64,000 nucleotides of DNA from Odontesthes bonariensis (GCF_027942865.1 NC_134520.1:4028501-4092500); one strand, 5' to 3'; counted from the stretch's first letter, positions 11,701 to 26,700 are shown. Numbers and translations: made by a program. Notes: generated by a model not told the origin, from the letters alone.

Positions 11701-14700
11701 GTGTTTTATTTGACATTTTGTAAATCCCATTGAGTTCTATGGAAGACTGGATGTTCGTTGATATTACTCCGCCATCAAGTGGTGTGGAGTATAGCAAGTC
11801 AGATTCAACTGCTGAGCGGAAGTTTATCCACGGCTGTGAGGTGGCTAAGAAAATAGTTCGAGCATGAACGAGCTGCCAAATAAAACACGACAGAAGCAAC
11901 TTTTCGCAACGAAATTTGATATGGATTACCAGTGCACACCAGTAACCACTCCGGTGAGTTGATGATTTTGAAAACGGACGTTTATGGTGCTTTTACGGAC
12001 CTTTTTGGACATGCACATGACTTGCCATTATGAAGCAGGTTGGTTGAGAAGAATCGTAAGCCCCTTTCACACTGCGACCCGCTACCTTAGCGGGTCCAAA
12101 TTGCACCTTCGACCTGCATTGAGCAATGTGAACGCTTGGCGTGTCAGGGTGACCCGTGTCGCCTGAAGCCGAGTTCAGGGGGCGTTGCCTAGTGGCAGAG
12201 CGTCACACGAAACACATAAAATGCTGGGCGTGTACAATGACGTAGGCACAAGCCATGCGTCGGAGGTAGGGTTAAATACACCTGTCTGCATCAAATTTTT
12301 CAAACAAACGATGGCGGGACACCTTGAAATATCGTTTATGCAATTGTATATGCAGTTCATGGAGATGTTACTTTACGGTGCGTGGGAAACCGCGCTCTCC
12401 CATCTTTCTCGCCAGCCCTTCCAGCAGAGGTCCATCTTTCACCCTCCCCGAAATGTGGCGGAAAGTAACGTCCTCTGCTCGGAGGCTGAGGAGCTCGCGG
12501 ACCTCCTTGTCTCCCCTGTTGGCCATATTAAAAAATGTCTCCAACTTGATGTAGGCTAAAACAGAGTGAAACTTGTCCTCACCTGTCGCTGTTGTTCTGA
12601 ATCAGCTGTCCATTCTGTTTTTTAAACTCCTCACGTCACGCCACGCCCACGTCCGACCCGCGTCGATTGCGTTCACATCAAACTCGGCAAAAAGACTAGG
12701 ATCCGACGCGGGTCGAAAGGCGAGTCGAGTTGACGCGGCAGCCCGGGTCGGCAGTGTGAACGCAACAGCGGACACGCTAAATTTGCGAATTAAACGCGGG
12801 TTATTCGGCAGTGTGAAAGGGGCTAAAATTAGGCAAATACCGGAGACAGTAAAATTCAAAAAAGCGGTGGGGGGGGTTCTAAAATATTGCAGACGACTCA
12901 TAAAAGAGGCTTAATGTTGAAAATACCGCAGTTCCCCTTTAAGGAAACAAACGTCTGCCTTGTTAATAAATCGGCTATTTTTTAATATAAATAATGCTCA
13001 TACCGATATTTAAAGAGAACGCACTTTAATAGTCAAACTCAAGATTGATGTAACACTTGTCAGTCTCTCAAGAAAAAAAAAAAAAAAAAAAGACCAATTC
13101 ATTTCACTTAAGCACTTCTAAATCAAAATCTAATGGATGAGACTCACTCAGTTCAATTCTTTCCACTTTTTACCAGCTGCTTAGAGTTTGAGTCACAGAT
13201 GGCCTCAGACAAGGGATGGGTGTTCTGCATCTGCACTTCTGTTCTTATTAATGTCTAAGCACCGAGTCAGAACTCAGCCTCAAGTGAATGGCAACCACAA
13301 AGATGCAGTGAATGGCTCTCATGTCAGGTTTGATGCGGAAAACTAAATGGCTAAGCTAGAGCTGTTTTTGTGGATGAGTCAAGTCACGTCTATGATTTCA
13401 AACGCTTGAATGAAGCGATAGTCCGTATGGTATGAGGGGGAAAGGGAAGTCAGCCTAATTACTGACAGAAGGAGAGTGGAGCCTTTGAAAAGAACAAACA
13501 TCTTGAGAAAACAAAAGGATCCGAAGCTGGACTCTGCTTTCCATATGCATGACTGTGCACTATGACATTTTTTTTAAAGTTAGGGAGTTAAGGGAGTCAT
13601 CTCCACAAGAACACCAGTTCAGTAGTAGTAGTCACTAATGCATCTGTAATTTCATTGTTGTGTGTTTAAGGTCCAGCTCCTTTGACATATAGCGGGAAAC
13701 AAAATCATATGGGCACAGAGAGGCTAAAAGTGAATAAATTACACCTACTTGTAAAACCGCACTCTTCAAAAGAGCGTTCCATTTTTAGACGCCACACTGA
13801 GAGCAACTTACAAATAAAAAGAAACAAAAACCTGCTTTGCTTCATTTACTTGTGGATCATTTTACCTGCGAAGGTGCGCTGCAGGAAAGCCCCCCACTGA
13901 TCTCTCCAATCCGGGCAGCTGCTGTGGGATTGCTGGAGCTGATGAGAACCGGCCCGCTAATCTCCATGGAGTGGCGCTGGGGGGGAGGAGCTAGCATGGG
14001 CTTGTGGGACATAGTGAGAGATGTGAAGGAATGTCGTTTCTTGCTGTTCTTCTTCTCCCCTGGCCGCTGGGCACCATTGCTCTGGAGGCCTAAGGAGGCC
14101 CCCTCGCCTGAGTCTCCTCCGGAGTCTGATGGCTTGTCCAACTCTATAAGCTGACGTGCTGCCGAGTTAAACTATGAGAGAGGAAAAAGGGTTGGGGTGA
14201 ACAAAGAGAAAGGTATTCAAGACGAGGATAAATCCTCAGGAAATCTGTCTCTATAATGAGGACGATTGACCTTTGTCTACAGGAAGTCAGTCAAACCGGT
14301 GAGCAGAATAAAGTTCTATATGTTCTTCATCTGAATCTTTCTGCCACATGACTACTGCTTAATACCGTCCCTTAGCTTTCCCCTGGAGCTGCTGCTCCTA
14401 CCATCTATGTAAACAAATTCATTCTGAAGGATTTCATGCCTTTGTGCCAGCTGGAAAACTGGCAGCTTTGTATACCTTTCAAGTGGTGTGACTGACTGTA
14501 ACGTAAAAAAATTAGAGCAACAGTTTCAGTTAATCACAAAGTGCTCTTACATGCTGTCATACTTTGCCCCAGGTGGTTTCTTTTTTTACTTAGGATACAA
14601 AAACTGAGCATTTAATCCCAGTTCAGCAGAGCCCTGCGCAGGTTCATCACTGAAATGTCACCACATTAAGGTTGACATGTAATATTGAGAGCAAAATACC

Positions 14701-17700
14701 AGGTGATGGCTCCTCACCTCATTTAATTAAAGACCTGCTATACAGCAATGATGTTTTACTGTACAGTGAGTATGCACCCATGTCTCTGTTATAACCACAC
14801 CCAGAGTGTTTGATTTGATGGCCACTGAGGTGCTGTTTACACATATTTTGATAAACGCATATTTTCTAACCTTCGTTTTCAAAAAAAAAAAAACTTGGTG
14901 CACACAGCCCCGTTTTAAAAAAAAAACCACGTCTACATTGATCCGCATAAATACGCTATCAGGAGCTGTTAAATTACGCCAAGCCTGACGGTGGTATGGC
15001 CGGGCTCTGTCTGCCAACAGAAGCTCCGCAATTGCTGCTCTCCGCGCCGTAATGCGCCTTTGTTGTTCAATACATTGTATGACTGTAATTTTCAAAATCA
15101 CACAAGCGAGTATAGCTCTCAACAACAGAAATGCTGCTAGTAGCTCCATGCTTGCCAGATAGGGGCGGGGCTCTGTACTATGACGACAACTCCGCATTCC
15201 ATTCTGAAAACTCCGTTTTCGTCTCTTTCAACCAGTTTACACACAAACGCTAAACAGAGTTTTTAAAAAATCTCCACTTTTGCCGGAGTTTTTTTTTAGC
15301 TTCGTTTTCGGAGGAAAAAACTCCGTTTGTGTATAAACGAAAGGCACAAACGAAGGGAAAGGTCTTCGTTTTTCAAAATACCCGGGTATGTGTAAACAGC
15401 ACCTGAGTGGCAAAGCATTCAACACGACTGCTGCCGCTAGTTGTGGAGTATAACAAATGAACATTATCTTAAACTAAAGGCTCTTGCTCCTGGTTGGGAT
15501 CTTTGCAACCTTACAAAGAATCTGTGGACCACGGACCTGAACATCTGGTCAGAAATAGTGTTTCCAAGCCTCCTTCAGTCACACAGTGGTACAGAGAAGC
15601 ATTTAAGGTTATTCCTTTGGAATATCTTACAGCCATTTTAAAAGATAACAACAATACCTTCTATGATATATGGCAATCCTTTCTTGATTATCTTCCCAGT
15701 GATCGGGTTCAATTATTGAAGAAAGGGCAACCACCCCCTTGTCTTTACAAATAAAACGGGATTGGTAAATCCCTTGACATGACCACATTGTAAACAACAT
15801 AATTATGACCCGAATGTGTTTTGATGTAACACGTGCATTATTATTATTATTGTTATTATTTTGTAACTTTGCAAGAGCTATGCTGTCTGGTTTGTTACTG
15901 AAAAATCAATAAAATATTATTGAAAAAAATATTAAAAAGAAAAAAAAGAAATAGTGCTTCCTGAATCTTTTGGGTACCTCATTTCTACGCCGGGAAAATT
16001 CCCAAAGCAAAGCCTGAAAACATAAAAGTCTGGATGCCTTGCATAACATGACATAAGCCAATGTTAGGATGCAAAATCAGTGAAGTCCCAAACTGACATG
16101 CTACTTGTTTGCGGGTAAGTTTGGACCATTATCTTTTACCCTATCCAAACTGTACATTATCGTGGTTTATGATAACCATTTTTCTGTTATTCCCTCGGTT
16201 TCTTAAACTGGAAAAACATTTGATTTGTGACCCTGAAAATGAGGATTTAAAGGCAGGCCAGGAGTGCGATTCAATTATACGATAAACATCATTTGAATTT
16301 ATATGCAACATACTTTACACATTAAGTCACCTTCTGCATACATTTAATTTCAGAATGGACCTGTTATTGCTTCTCTAAGGTTGTCTCAACTACCTAACAT
16401 TCAACTCTCATCAAAAATGCAGACCACAAGAAATGTTGTTGCCTTATCCATCAAATGCAAAACCTTTACACTTACAGACTGTATATTGGAGATAAAATAG
16501 TTTGTCCCGGTTTGTCATAATATTGTACAACAATGATTTTTAAAGTTTCAGTCCAGAGAGACAAAAAGTAAGAAACACTATTTCTGTGAAGATAAAATAT
16601 TGGCTGTGTTCGAAACCGCCTACTTCTCCTACTATTCCTACTAGTCTTACTTTTTTAAGTTCCCGGATGTACACTAGATGCATACTAGATTCGCCGAAAT
16701 GTTGAGTATTCATCATGAGGTTACTTGTCACACTCAAACTACCCAAGATGCAACGTAACGTGACGTTGCCCATCACCATTTGAACGGTCAAATTCCGTTA
16801 ACGGGACGAGAGCAGTCAAAACGGCATAACCAGAAGTGCGTTGCTCACTGCGGCTAGCTTTAGCAGCGCCGAATTCGTGGGAACAAAATTGTAAATAGCC
16901 AGTATTTTGTCAGATTTTCAACACCTTGGGGGTCTAAATGACTACTTTCTCGCCTGAAAATGTTTCAAATGTTGCTAAAGTTATATATTTACAGACTTTA
17001 TAGCTTAAGCGAAATCAGCTTTTCAGGCCGGCTGATTTCGGCTCGGGCAGGAGTGAAGTGCACTATGTGTAAACGCTCTGCATACTGTCAGATCGATCAG
17101 TATGCCGTTTTCAAGTATGTAGTATGTAGTAGGCGGTTTCGAACACAGCCATAGTATTATCTTTAAGGGGGAAAAAAGTGAGCCTGTGTTTTTACAGAAA
17201 TGTTTAAGGGTTCTAAGAAACATAAAATCATTTAAAAAGTAGAAGTATCATACAGAAGAATCAGATAACGTTCAAAGGATGCTGGAACTCTGCTAATCTT
17301 TTGATTGCAAACTGTAGGATCATTAAAATAAAGCTACTTTCTTACCTCAACGTATGAGATGGGAAATATTCCAATTTTATCTCCCAGCATTCCCTCGGCC
17401 CAGTTTTCATCTACTCTGCGGATCACAGTCAGAATATCATCCTAAAATTTAAAAACAGAGAAGGAAACGCATGAGAAACACCTAAAAAGATGGTGATTAT
17501 CTAAGAGTTTTGGAAATTCTCTTAGAGCAAACACGGAGCAGAAATAATGATTTTGGGATAATAGTTTTTGAAACAGAACATACCCTAGAGTGAAAACGTT
17601 ATGGTCTCAGTAATGGCGTTCTACTTGCAAAACTACTTAGTAAGCTTGTTTCTGTTTTTGCTCATGTGACATAAACTGATGACAGTTTGCAAAAACATCA

Positions 17701-20700
17701 AAGTATAACCAAACAGCTGGACAGACACAACAGCTTAATTACTATAGTTAAGCTGTGCCTCGCTGAATGTGGCATCCATTCTTCTGAGCCTAATTACAGC
17801 TGCTCATCAAGAGGCCTGGCTCAAAATCCAAACCAGTGCTGTGGGCGTTTCAGTCAAAAACCCCTGACATTCTAACACACACAAAACTTGAGAAAATGAA
17901 TGCTTAGAAGACAAAGTGTCACTGTAATGAAGGTATTTTTGTTTTACAACGCTGGCCATGTGGCGGAACAGTTGGCGTTGCGGTGCTATAGCATTTCACC
18001 TTAGAGAAGGGCAGACAGTCCTTGTCGGCCTCTTTGTCTTTGAGCTCAAAGTCGTAGAGAGCTTTGCACTGAGGAGGTGGCTGCGGCAGCGGCTTGATGA
18101 CCTGGACGAAGTTGGTGGGGAAAAAGCCGTGAACTCCACCCATCTCCCCATGGTACCAGTTCTCATCCACTTGCCGGCGCAGGATGATGATGTCACCCTT
18201 GGTGAATTTGAGGTCCCCTGGTTCTTTGCCATCATAGTTGTACAGCGCCTTGGCACAAGGGAGCTGTGGTACACCCTAAAGAGAGATAGTGAGTGTTAGT
18301 CTTGTCATTCGTGAATCAACAAGAGAACAGACCTCATTACTAAGAGCAAACATTTGTGTTTTTTTTACCACCCACACTATAAACAACAAAAAATAGCAGT
18401 TACAGTGCGAGCTTGGCAGGTTGTGAGTACCTGACTAAGGGCCTGAGAGGACCAACGGCCCTTTAACTAGAAGAGGAAGGTTTTGCATCTCAGCCTGCCA
18501 GACTGAAGCCCTCAAAAGGCTCATTCAGGGCATGACAATCCAGGGAAAGAGGGACAGCAAGTGAGGGGGAGAAGCAGGATAGGGAAGCATCAATGTTCTC
18601 TATTCAGTATGGGAGTCCATGAAGAAGGCCTTGGTCCAAACAACAACACCCCCCCCCCCACCACCACCACCACCACCACCACCACCACATCACTGTGATC
18701 CCACTGCTGTTAGACACAGTTTGCAGTGATCAGAATCACAAACATCTGAACTCTTAAACTGAAACTACAGAATCAATGTAGATTGTGAAAAGGGGAAAAT
18801 GTATGGAACCCAAGAACATATTGGCGGAAAGTCAGAAAGTGAGGGGTTAAATCAGAGTTTCGAGTAAGCTCTGCAGTCTTGTTAAAGACTAATGAACCGT
18901 TTTAAGGCCCATAGAAGAATAAAAGTACAGAGTGAGCCGTGATGGTGAACCAGGGTGACATTACCCTGCTGCAGAGAATCACACAGCCTGAAGCACAGAC
19001 CCAATTGCTCTCTGGCTCTGCTGCTCTAGCCTGTGGAGAGAGTGAAGGAGGGAGGAGGGGTACTGCAGCCCCCTGGACACTACGCTGGAGCTGGGCCTCC
19101 TTCCTTTCAGGGAAGAAACGGGGCTTTTGAGCCCACCAAGGCTTGGCAGGGAATTTTGTGATGAAAATGCAAATGAAAGTGGAAGTTCTGCCATTTTTGT
19201 TTCAGATGACAACACAGGTTCAAGCTGTACAAAACAAATCGGATCTAATGACATGGTAAAAATAAAATGCTTGTCCTGTTGAAACTGTGACATTTGTAAG
19301 CACTTGTTTGTACACCGAGGCCAAGGCATAGTAAAACCTTAAGGAGAACCACTGTCCAAAGTCAGTATCAAGCGAGTACTTTTGCACATGTTAAAAGGCC
19401 ATAAAATCTGTTCATGAAGAAAGCCTTCCATGTAAAAATACAGTACTAGAACAAGAAGCCATTTTTATTGACTAGAATGGATGAAAGTCAACATTTCCCA
19501 ACTGAATTACCTGGCATGCTTTTTTTTTTTTTTTTAAAGATGGGTTTTATTGCAAGACACCAGAAAGCAAACCCACACCTAGGCAGTATGTTTTAGTCCC
19601 ACACTTTTACTGCTTGTTTGAGTCAGTTTTTGATCTCCCTATACGGACTCATAAAAGAGGCGTTGTCAGCACAGCTACGTTTCCAAATTTCACTTGGCTC
19701 AACATAGTCTGAGTGAGAGTGGGGAAAAAAAAAAAAAAAAAGAAATCAAGAGACTGATCTGGATGCTTAAGTTGAGAAAGGGAAGACAAGACTAAAACTG
19801 GGTGAAAGCTTAATATCCGGTGTGCGTCCACAGAGACGGTGCGTTGTGTTGGCCGGCACAGACGTAAAGCACCACCAGTCCTCCCCAAACATCCCCCTGG
19901 AAAACATAGGAGGCTGTGTTTCATAGAGAAACATATAGGAGGGAGCTGATGAGCTTTTATCACATGAATGCTATAAAAATGTCCCAAAGAGACGTTACGT
20001 AAACGCACAAATGCACACAGATAGTTCTTGGCTTCTTTTTTTTTTTTGCTTTTAACCCTTCCCTAGGAGAGCAATGAGACTGCAATAAAGTACATCTTCA
20101 AAATGAATATCAGCTCCAGAAACAGCTCTGTACTGACTTTATGCTCCACAACCACAGAGCAACTACAACAGACACAAATATCAGATTTTTTTCTTTTTAC
20201 ACCAACGAGGAGACAAGCAGCTGTTTTTCCTTCATCCCACCTCTCCGATAGCTAAAAATCAGCCGTGAAAGTTTATTGTAATAGTAATAATACAGACAGC
20301 ATAAGCCAATGTTTGTCCACAGCATAAGCCAATTGATGTTTTGAGAGTATGCAGGCAACATCAAATGACTTCTAGTCCTCTTAATGATGAATGAAACTCA
20401 TTCATAAAACGAAATTAAGGCTGCATTATTTTTGTTTTTTTTCAACAAATACCAAGAATGTTATCTTAAAATACCATGACTTTCCTAAAGACGGCAGATA
20501 AGTGACTTGATAAAATGTTTTTATTCAGAGACACTTTGATGAACAGTGTTGATCAAGGAGGCTTTTTTTCCACCACCTGTTATGCCGTTTAAACCCCATT
20601 TCAGTTTTTAAAATATGTCGTTTTTGGCAGTTGTCACAGGTATTAAAGGATAAATATCAAATTCATTTGTTTATTCCTAAATCACTTATTCGTGGTATAT

Positions 20701-23700
20701 ATATATTAAAAAAAAAATCAAATAAAAAAAATGTATTTCTATTCAAATACAAGCCTTGATACCCGGCTTGTATTTGATATTTATCTGGGAACAAAGTCAG
20801 CATTCAGCTTTCCTGTATGTACATTATCAAATTTTGACTTCCAGTACAGAGTGTGAAAACTGTTAACTCTGTGTGTGAATGTGTGTGAATACAGGGGGAC
20901 AGATGGGGAGAAAGAGAAAAAAAAAAAAAAAAAAAAAGACTAGGGCTAGTGTGCAGAGCATCAGCTGGTGTGTGCAATTACTCCTGTATAGCAGATAATG
21001 CAATTAGACTTGTGTGCTAAAGGGATTTCACTATTATAGTGTTCTCTTCCACAGCACTGGATTATAACTGAATTACACAAGTGTTCTGCTCTGCGGCGCA
21101 GCCAAATGTCAACAACCAGTGAGCAGACGGGCATGAAAACAGAATGCATGCATGCGGAGCTACAGACAGTGAGACTAGGTCAGATGGGGATAATTGCACT
21201 AACAACTCGTTTTTACACACATTATGTTTGCAAGGGTCTCATTAAAGACAAAAAAAAAGGCTTTGTGTAGAAACTTTCAGCAAAACTTTCAACTGATAAT
21301 CAACCACATTAAATGTCCAATCTGAATGAATCAATGTTATCAGACTTAACATGTAATGCTGGTCTTTACAACTAACACAGCAAAGGTTGCTGGCAACTTT
21401 TGCTCCATCAGCAGTTCAAGGCGTGTGTACAACCACAGCAGACAGAAACCTTTACACCCTGCATGCAAGTGCCAGACACGACTCCACTCACATATGGGCA
21501 CATCCAGAATCTCAGCAGGGGGTGAAGAATGAGCCGAGGGTACTACTGCCAAAACAGAGCATGCGGTCGGGTTGGCCTGTCTGCTCCGTCCTACACACTA
21601 ACCGAGGCCTATCAGACATTCTACGAGAGACTGAGCACAAGCTGCGTCTGCTGCACTGACCTGGTGGCCACTGGACATTTGTTGGCCAACACAAGGCTGT
21701 AGATGAGCGAAGATCTTCCCACCAACATTGTCTGCAGCACATAATACATGCTGGGAGTGAAAAATTCTCAGGACACAGACCATCTTGATTCCATTATACA
21801 TGCATTAGTAAAATTGATTACTAATGGCCACTGGAGAGCTGGCTTTTTTTACACCACTTGTCTGTCTTAAAACTTTATTGTTTATTGGTGTATAAAACAG
21901 GAAGAGAAAGAAATTCTTAGCAAACGTATAAAAACCCCCCAAAAAAAACAGTTTTAGATGATATAACATGAAGGAATTCAAAAAAGAAAGAGAATTCAAC
22001 CTCAGTTTTTCTAACTTTTCATGTTTCAAGGTGTATTGTAAATATGTTTGCTTACTTATATTTGTGGCATTAATGGCGGCTGAGCTGGGACAGATCTTTA
22101 TATGTACTGATAGTCCCATCAGAAATAAATGGTAGTATTCACAACACATAGAAGCATAGAATAATAAAGAATAAGACTCGAAAGGGGGGGTAAGACAAGC
22201 CAAACTTTTCCAAACAGACATCAGATCAGAGTGACGCTTTCAAACCGGAACCTCATGATACAGCTTACTCATATGGAGCTGCTGTCTCCCCCTCAGACTG
22301 AGACAAAAGCAAAACTTACACTCTCGGGTTTCTATGGAAACGCCACACAGGAGCATTTTTTCACTATTTATGAGTCTCTTGACAGCCCAGTGAATCTTAT
22401 AAAAGGGAGTCATTCAGAATCCAACCTGTGTTTAACTCACAGAGAGCGCAGTAATGGGGCCCGAGGCGACGGCATCATCACCTCAAAGAAATACTTTGAC
22501 TTTTTGGGACATTTTGCCATTTTTTTGCTTTCCTGCCAAGATTCAGATAAGATCAATGCTACTCCTATGTCTGTGCGCCAAATATAAGATTACAGCAGAC
22601 GCTTACCTGAGCAGAGCATAAAGACTGGAGACCGTGAAAAACACACCCGAGGTAACAAAAATCCACATAGCAGCACCATCTAGAGCTCAGTGAACATGCA
22701 AAGGAGGAAGTGCTTCTGACATCATGAAACCTTTAATGCTGTTTGCTACGACAAATGCCATTCTTGATCTTGCTCAACAAAGCCACAGTGGTAACTAATT
22801 GACTTGTGCTTGTTTCTAATTAAACTGAAACAGATTGAGAGCAGGAGGGATTCTGTATATTAACTGTACACAAAGACCACTAAAAACAAGCAACAACAGT
22901 CACCGAGTTCCATTTTCATCAAAGATTTTCTAGGGAAACTGAAGTATGTTTTTGTTTTCTGGTGACTTTCAAGTTGTGTATAAATGGGGAAAATAAAGCA
23001 AGGGTCCTTTGTTGGGCACGGATTTCTGGATGAGCGAGAAAACTCATTTCCATTTGGATAGATGTTGGACCTAAATCAACAAGCAAAAAAAGTTAAAAAA
23101 AAAAAAAACAACAAACTGATATTCGGTCATAAAGTTGTGGGAATGCTTGTTTGGCTAGATTTACATTTTTCAAGGCGACAAAGGGGCAATAAAAGATTCA
23201 AGCTTACCAAAGCTTTATACTATGGCAGCTCACTGTGCTTGTTTGTTTCCCTCACTACATACCAAATGAGCTCCCACACATTAGTCTACAGGCATGAAAA
23301 CACTAAGAGCAGTCTGGAGGCCAGATGGAGGCTTGGATCGCATGTGAGAAGAACAGGAAGTTTTCAAAAGCCCTTGGAAACTCTCCTCCTGTTCTTTCTT
23401 GTGTTCTGCTATGTTCCCAGGTCAGCACAGGCATTTGTCAGTTAGCCTAATACTTATCTAATGGGAGCAAAAATGTCTTCTACTCCCCTAAAAGCAAGCT
23501 ACAAAACAGATCTCAGGCGTGACCACTCAGTGACCCCAACAATCTACTGTTTACTGCCAGTTCCTGGCTCTTCAGCAGTACCCCGAGGGTTCATGGGAAT
23601 CTGGGTGCTAGACTACGATCAAGGTCACACCCTGGAGTTGGGATACAGGTCCCATAAGGTCACCATGTGCAAAACCAGGGACTACATTAAGATTTTTTGT

Positions 23701-26700
23701 ATCGACTTTGTGGTGATGGTAGTTGGGTCCATAAAAACATTCAACATATGGACACAGAATCAGGAAGTTTCTGTGTTAAGAACACTTTGTAAGCTGCAGA
23801 TTAGTCATCAGACGGAAAGCATTTTAGCAGGAGGGGAGTAAGGATTTATGAGAGAGAGCATATGCACACAGTGTGGAGGTGTCACACATGTGGTTTTCAT
23901 GAAGCTCTCGTATGTTTGAGTGAGTGTGGGTTCTACTGTGAAAATGCAATTAGACAAAACCACTCGCACATGAACTGGCACATTTTTGTGTAGCCCAACG
24001 TGTAAGGGCTGCTTTCTATACCTGCCTGGCCTCAGATGAGGGGTAAAGGCTGGTTCTGGGTGGCCTTGGAATCACCCAGTCTGCTTGTCTGACTGAAAAC
24101 TGAAAGAACAGAACTCTTTAACACTGTGCCAGTTCATACACTGGGCTTAATAGTTGCTCTCACAGGAACCCACTCACATTTCAAAGCAGACAGAGCATGT
24201 GAGGAGGTAAAATAGAGAAAGCGAGAGAGACGTGGCCAGAGAAACAGTGTGAGATCAAAGAACATGAAGCAGGGAGAGGAAGCAAGATTTGCCTTCCTGA
24301 ACCTTTGAAACTGTTTTGTGGCATAGAGCTACAAAGACATTTGGTCAGTAGCTCTGACTAATTTAGCAAAGCCACAAAAACTGGGACAAGAAAGCACTGA
24401 GGGACACAACTGATGGGCCTCTAATGACAAACTTCAAATCATTTCAAATCTCTGTGGAAAATGTTCCGTTTGCCAGATCAAATGTAGAGGCGTGTTATTG
24501 GACACAGTCCACACTATGCAAGTGCACAGCCTCTGATCAAACTGTGGAAATATCTACATACACTGCTCTGATTATTGTCACCTCTCACAACTGCAATGAA
24601 AACATTCTCAGGCACAAGCGGTGGCAATAGCAGAGCACCACAGTCATCAAAAAATATTTGGATTAAAAGCATTAATGAATTCAATTAGCAATAAGATTGT
24701 AAGCTCAGAGATCTTTTGTCACGCACTGAATAAACTTAATAACCTGGATTAGCTCAGTGAAAAGTGTCACACATACTAAGCTAACGTGTATCCAAGCTAC
24801 AGAGGGATTAGTTCACAAATGTCACAGTATCTGTGTATTGAGTGCTAGTCAATATGAGCTGAATACTAAGCATTTCCTCACATTTCTCTTCACTGTGCTG
24901 CTGAAAGGATGCTGTGTCTGTGGTCTTTTGTCCCTTTTACTCATTCAGTGAGCCACCTGCTCTGCTCAGCTTCGGCTGACTTCAATTTACAGAGTGTCGC
25001 AAGTTAAGGGGAAATCTGATGAGGAACTGGACAACTAACCCTTTTGCGGGTAGTTTCATCTAGTTAGTAGTTTCAGCTCAAACCTGCTGCAGCCACTACA
25101 ATGCTGTTTCCCAGTTATCTTGGTTAAATGCCTGATTTTTCCATGCAGGCTTATTGTTCAGTCGTCCAGCTGTGTGTCACAATAGTGGGCAATTGAGGAA
25201 CATTTGCTTGTATTAGCAGGAATTTGGACGCCTCCAAAGTGGACAAACAAAGGCAGGATATTGACACAGTTCTGGCAAAGGCCCAGTGGACAAACACTGC
25301 AACTATTCTCCGACTCAAGAGGCAGCACTACTTTTCACTCTCTTAAGAAACTCTGTTTGTCCATTCCGCCCTTGACTCAGTCCAGATGTAACATATAACT
25401 GCTAGCTTTCCTTTCCCCCCCCCCCCACTAAATAATATGCAAGGCATCGTGTACAGGAGTGCCAAGCGGCAAATTTGAAGAACTCTAAAATAAATCCCTC
25501 ACGAGTTCCTCGTTTCTCTGCAATAAACACACAAAAAACCTGCTTTTGTCTAATGTTTGCTTAAGGAGAAAGTGGTGGATGAAAGGGGACCCGTGCTGCA
25601 GTAATATGCCCTCATCTTCACAGAGCCCTGGCTTCATCATAGGTAAAATGTGTCCTGTGTTGACAGAGCAGAATACTCCGATAAACACTTAGGGCACGAT
25701 TCTATGTTTTACTTCAGTGGCATTTGGTGTCATAAACAGTGTTTACTAGATGCTGAGTTCTTAATGTTGGGATGTCAACCGAGCTGAAGCTGCAGCTGCT
25801 CAAGAGGGCTGCTTTCAGTGCACAGATTAGTATGTTTGTGTCATCGTGCCACGAGACTTCTGAATTAATCTAACACTCCACAAAAAGAATTGTTTTGTCT
25901 TGCTGACTTGTTTGTTCAGTCATGTGCCGGCTTTTTTTAAATGGGTGACTGAAGGACAAGATCTGTAAGCAAACTGCACAATCATATCTTGTATGCTGAC
26001 TGTTATATTGACTCATGAATGCGTAGCTATTCACACGATTGTGCTATACGATTAAACCGTGTCTCCATTCTATCAGTCAGTCCTCAGACTTTGCACCTCT
26101 GCTGTTCAAGGTTACTTTAGTTTGCACTGAAGCTATGCAAAGGGGCAAAAGAGGCCCACTATGATGATCAACGGAATACATTTTAATAAGAAATCTGCAC
26201 TTGTTCAAAGTATGCTGGTGTTGAGTGTGTGTCCATTAAAAGGAAACACACTGGCATATTGGACAGTTTTGTTGGTACAGACTCACATTTTAAAAGTCAG
26301 AGGTTGCTTTCGTTAGTCAGTAATGTCATTAAGCGCAAGGAAGAAAAGAGACAGATGCTGGTACCTCTTAAACTAATCAAGGCGTCCAGAAATACAGAAG
26401 CTAATTGGACTCTCTTCGACATCATCAACGTGGACATAACAGTGCTTTAACATGGAGAGTAATACAAACTGAAAAGCTTAAACTCACACTGAGGTTTCAA
26501 CATAGTGTTGTCACGTGTGTGCTTATGTAGCGCCTACACACCTGTGTTTTTGTGGGTGTGTTATGTATAATGGGCCCTTATGGTTCTAAAAAAACATTCA
26601 GTCTGAGTCATTAAGACAAACATTGCCCTTGTTTAGTGAGGCCAAAGTCTGGGAAAACTAGGTGTGCATGTTTCTGGGCTCAAAGAACATTCGCCTCTGA

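Noticed and set aside
12185..12559. Frame inside the TAA-flanked element, considered as a transposase
   Set aside because: No DDE or Myb-like motif could be seen and the element is only 764 bp; treated as noncoding interior.
15551..15965. Near-identical AGAAATAGTGTTTCC / AGAAATAGTGCTTCC, considered as a LINE target duplication
   Set aside because: The first copy lies inside the LINE coding remnant, not at its 5' edge, so it cannot be the flanking duplication.
23461..23841. Plus-strand 126-codon frame in the long sh3rf1 intron
   Set aside because: No domain, no splice-site support, no neighbouring frame in continuation; length is within chance for a 14-kb intron.
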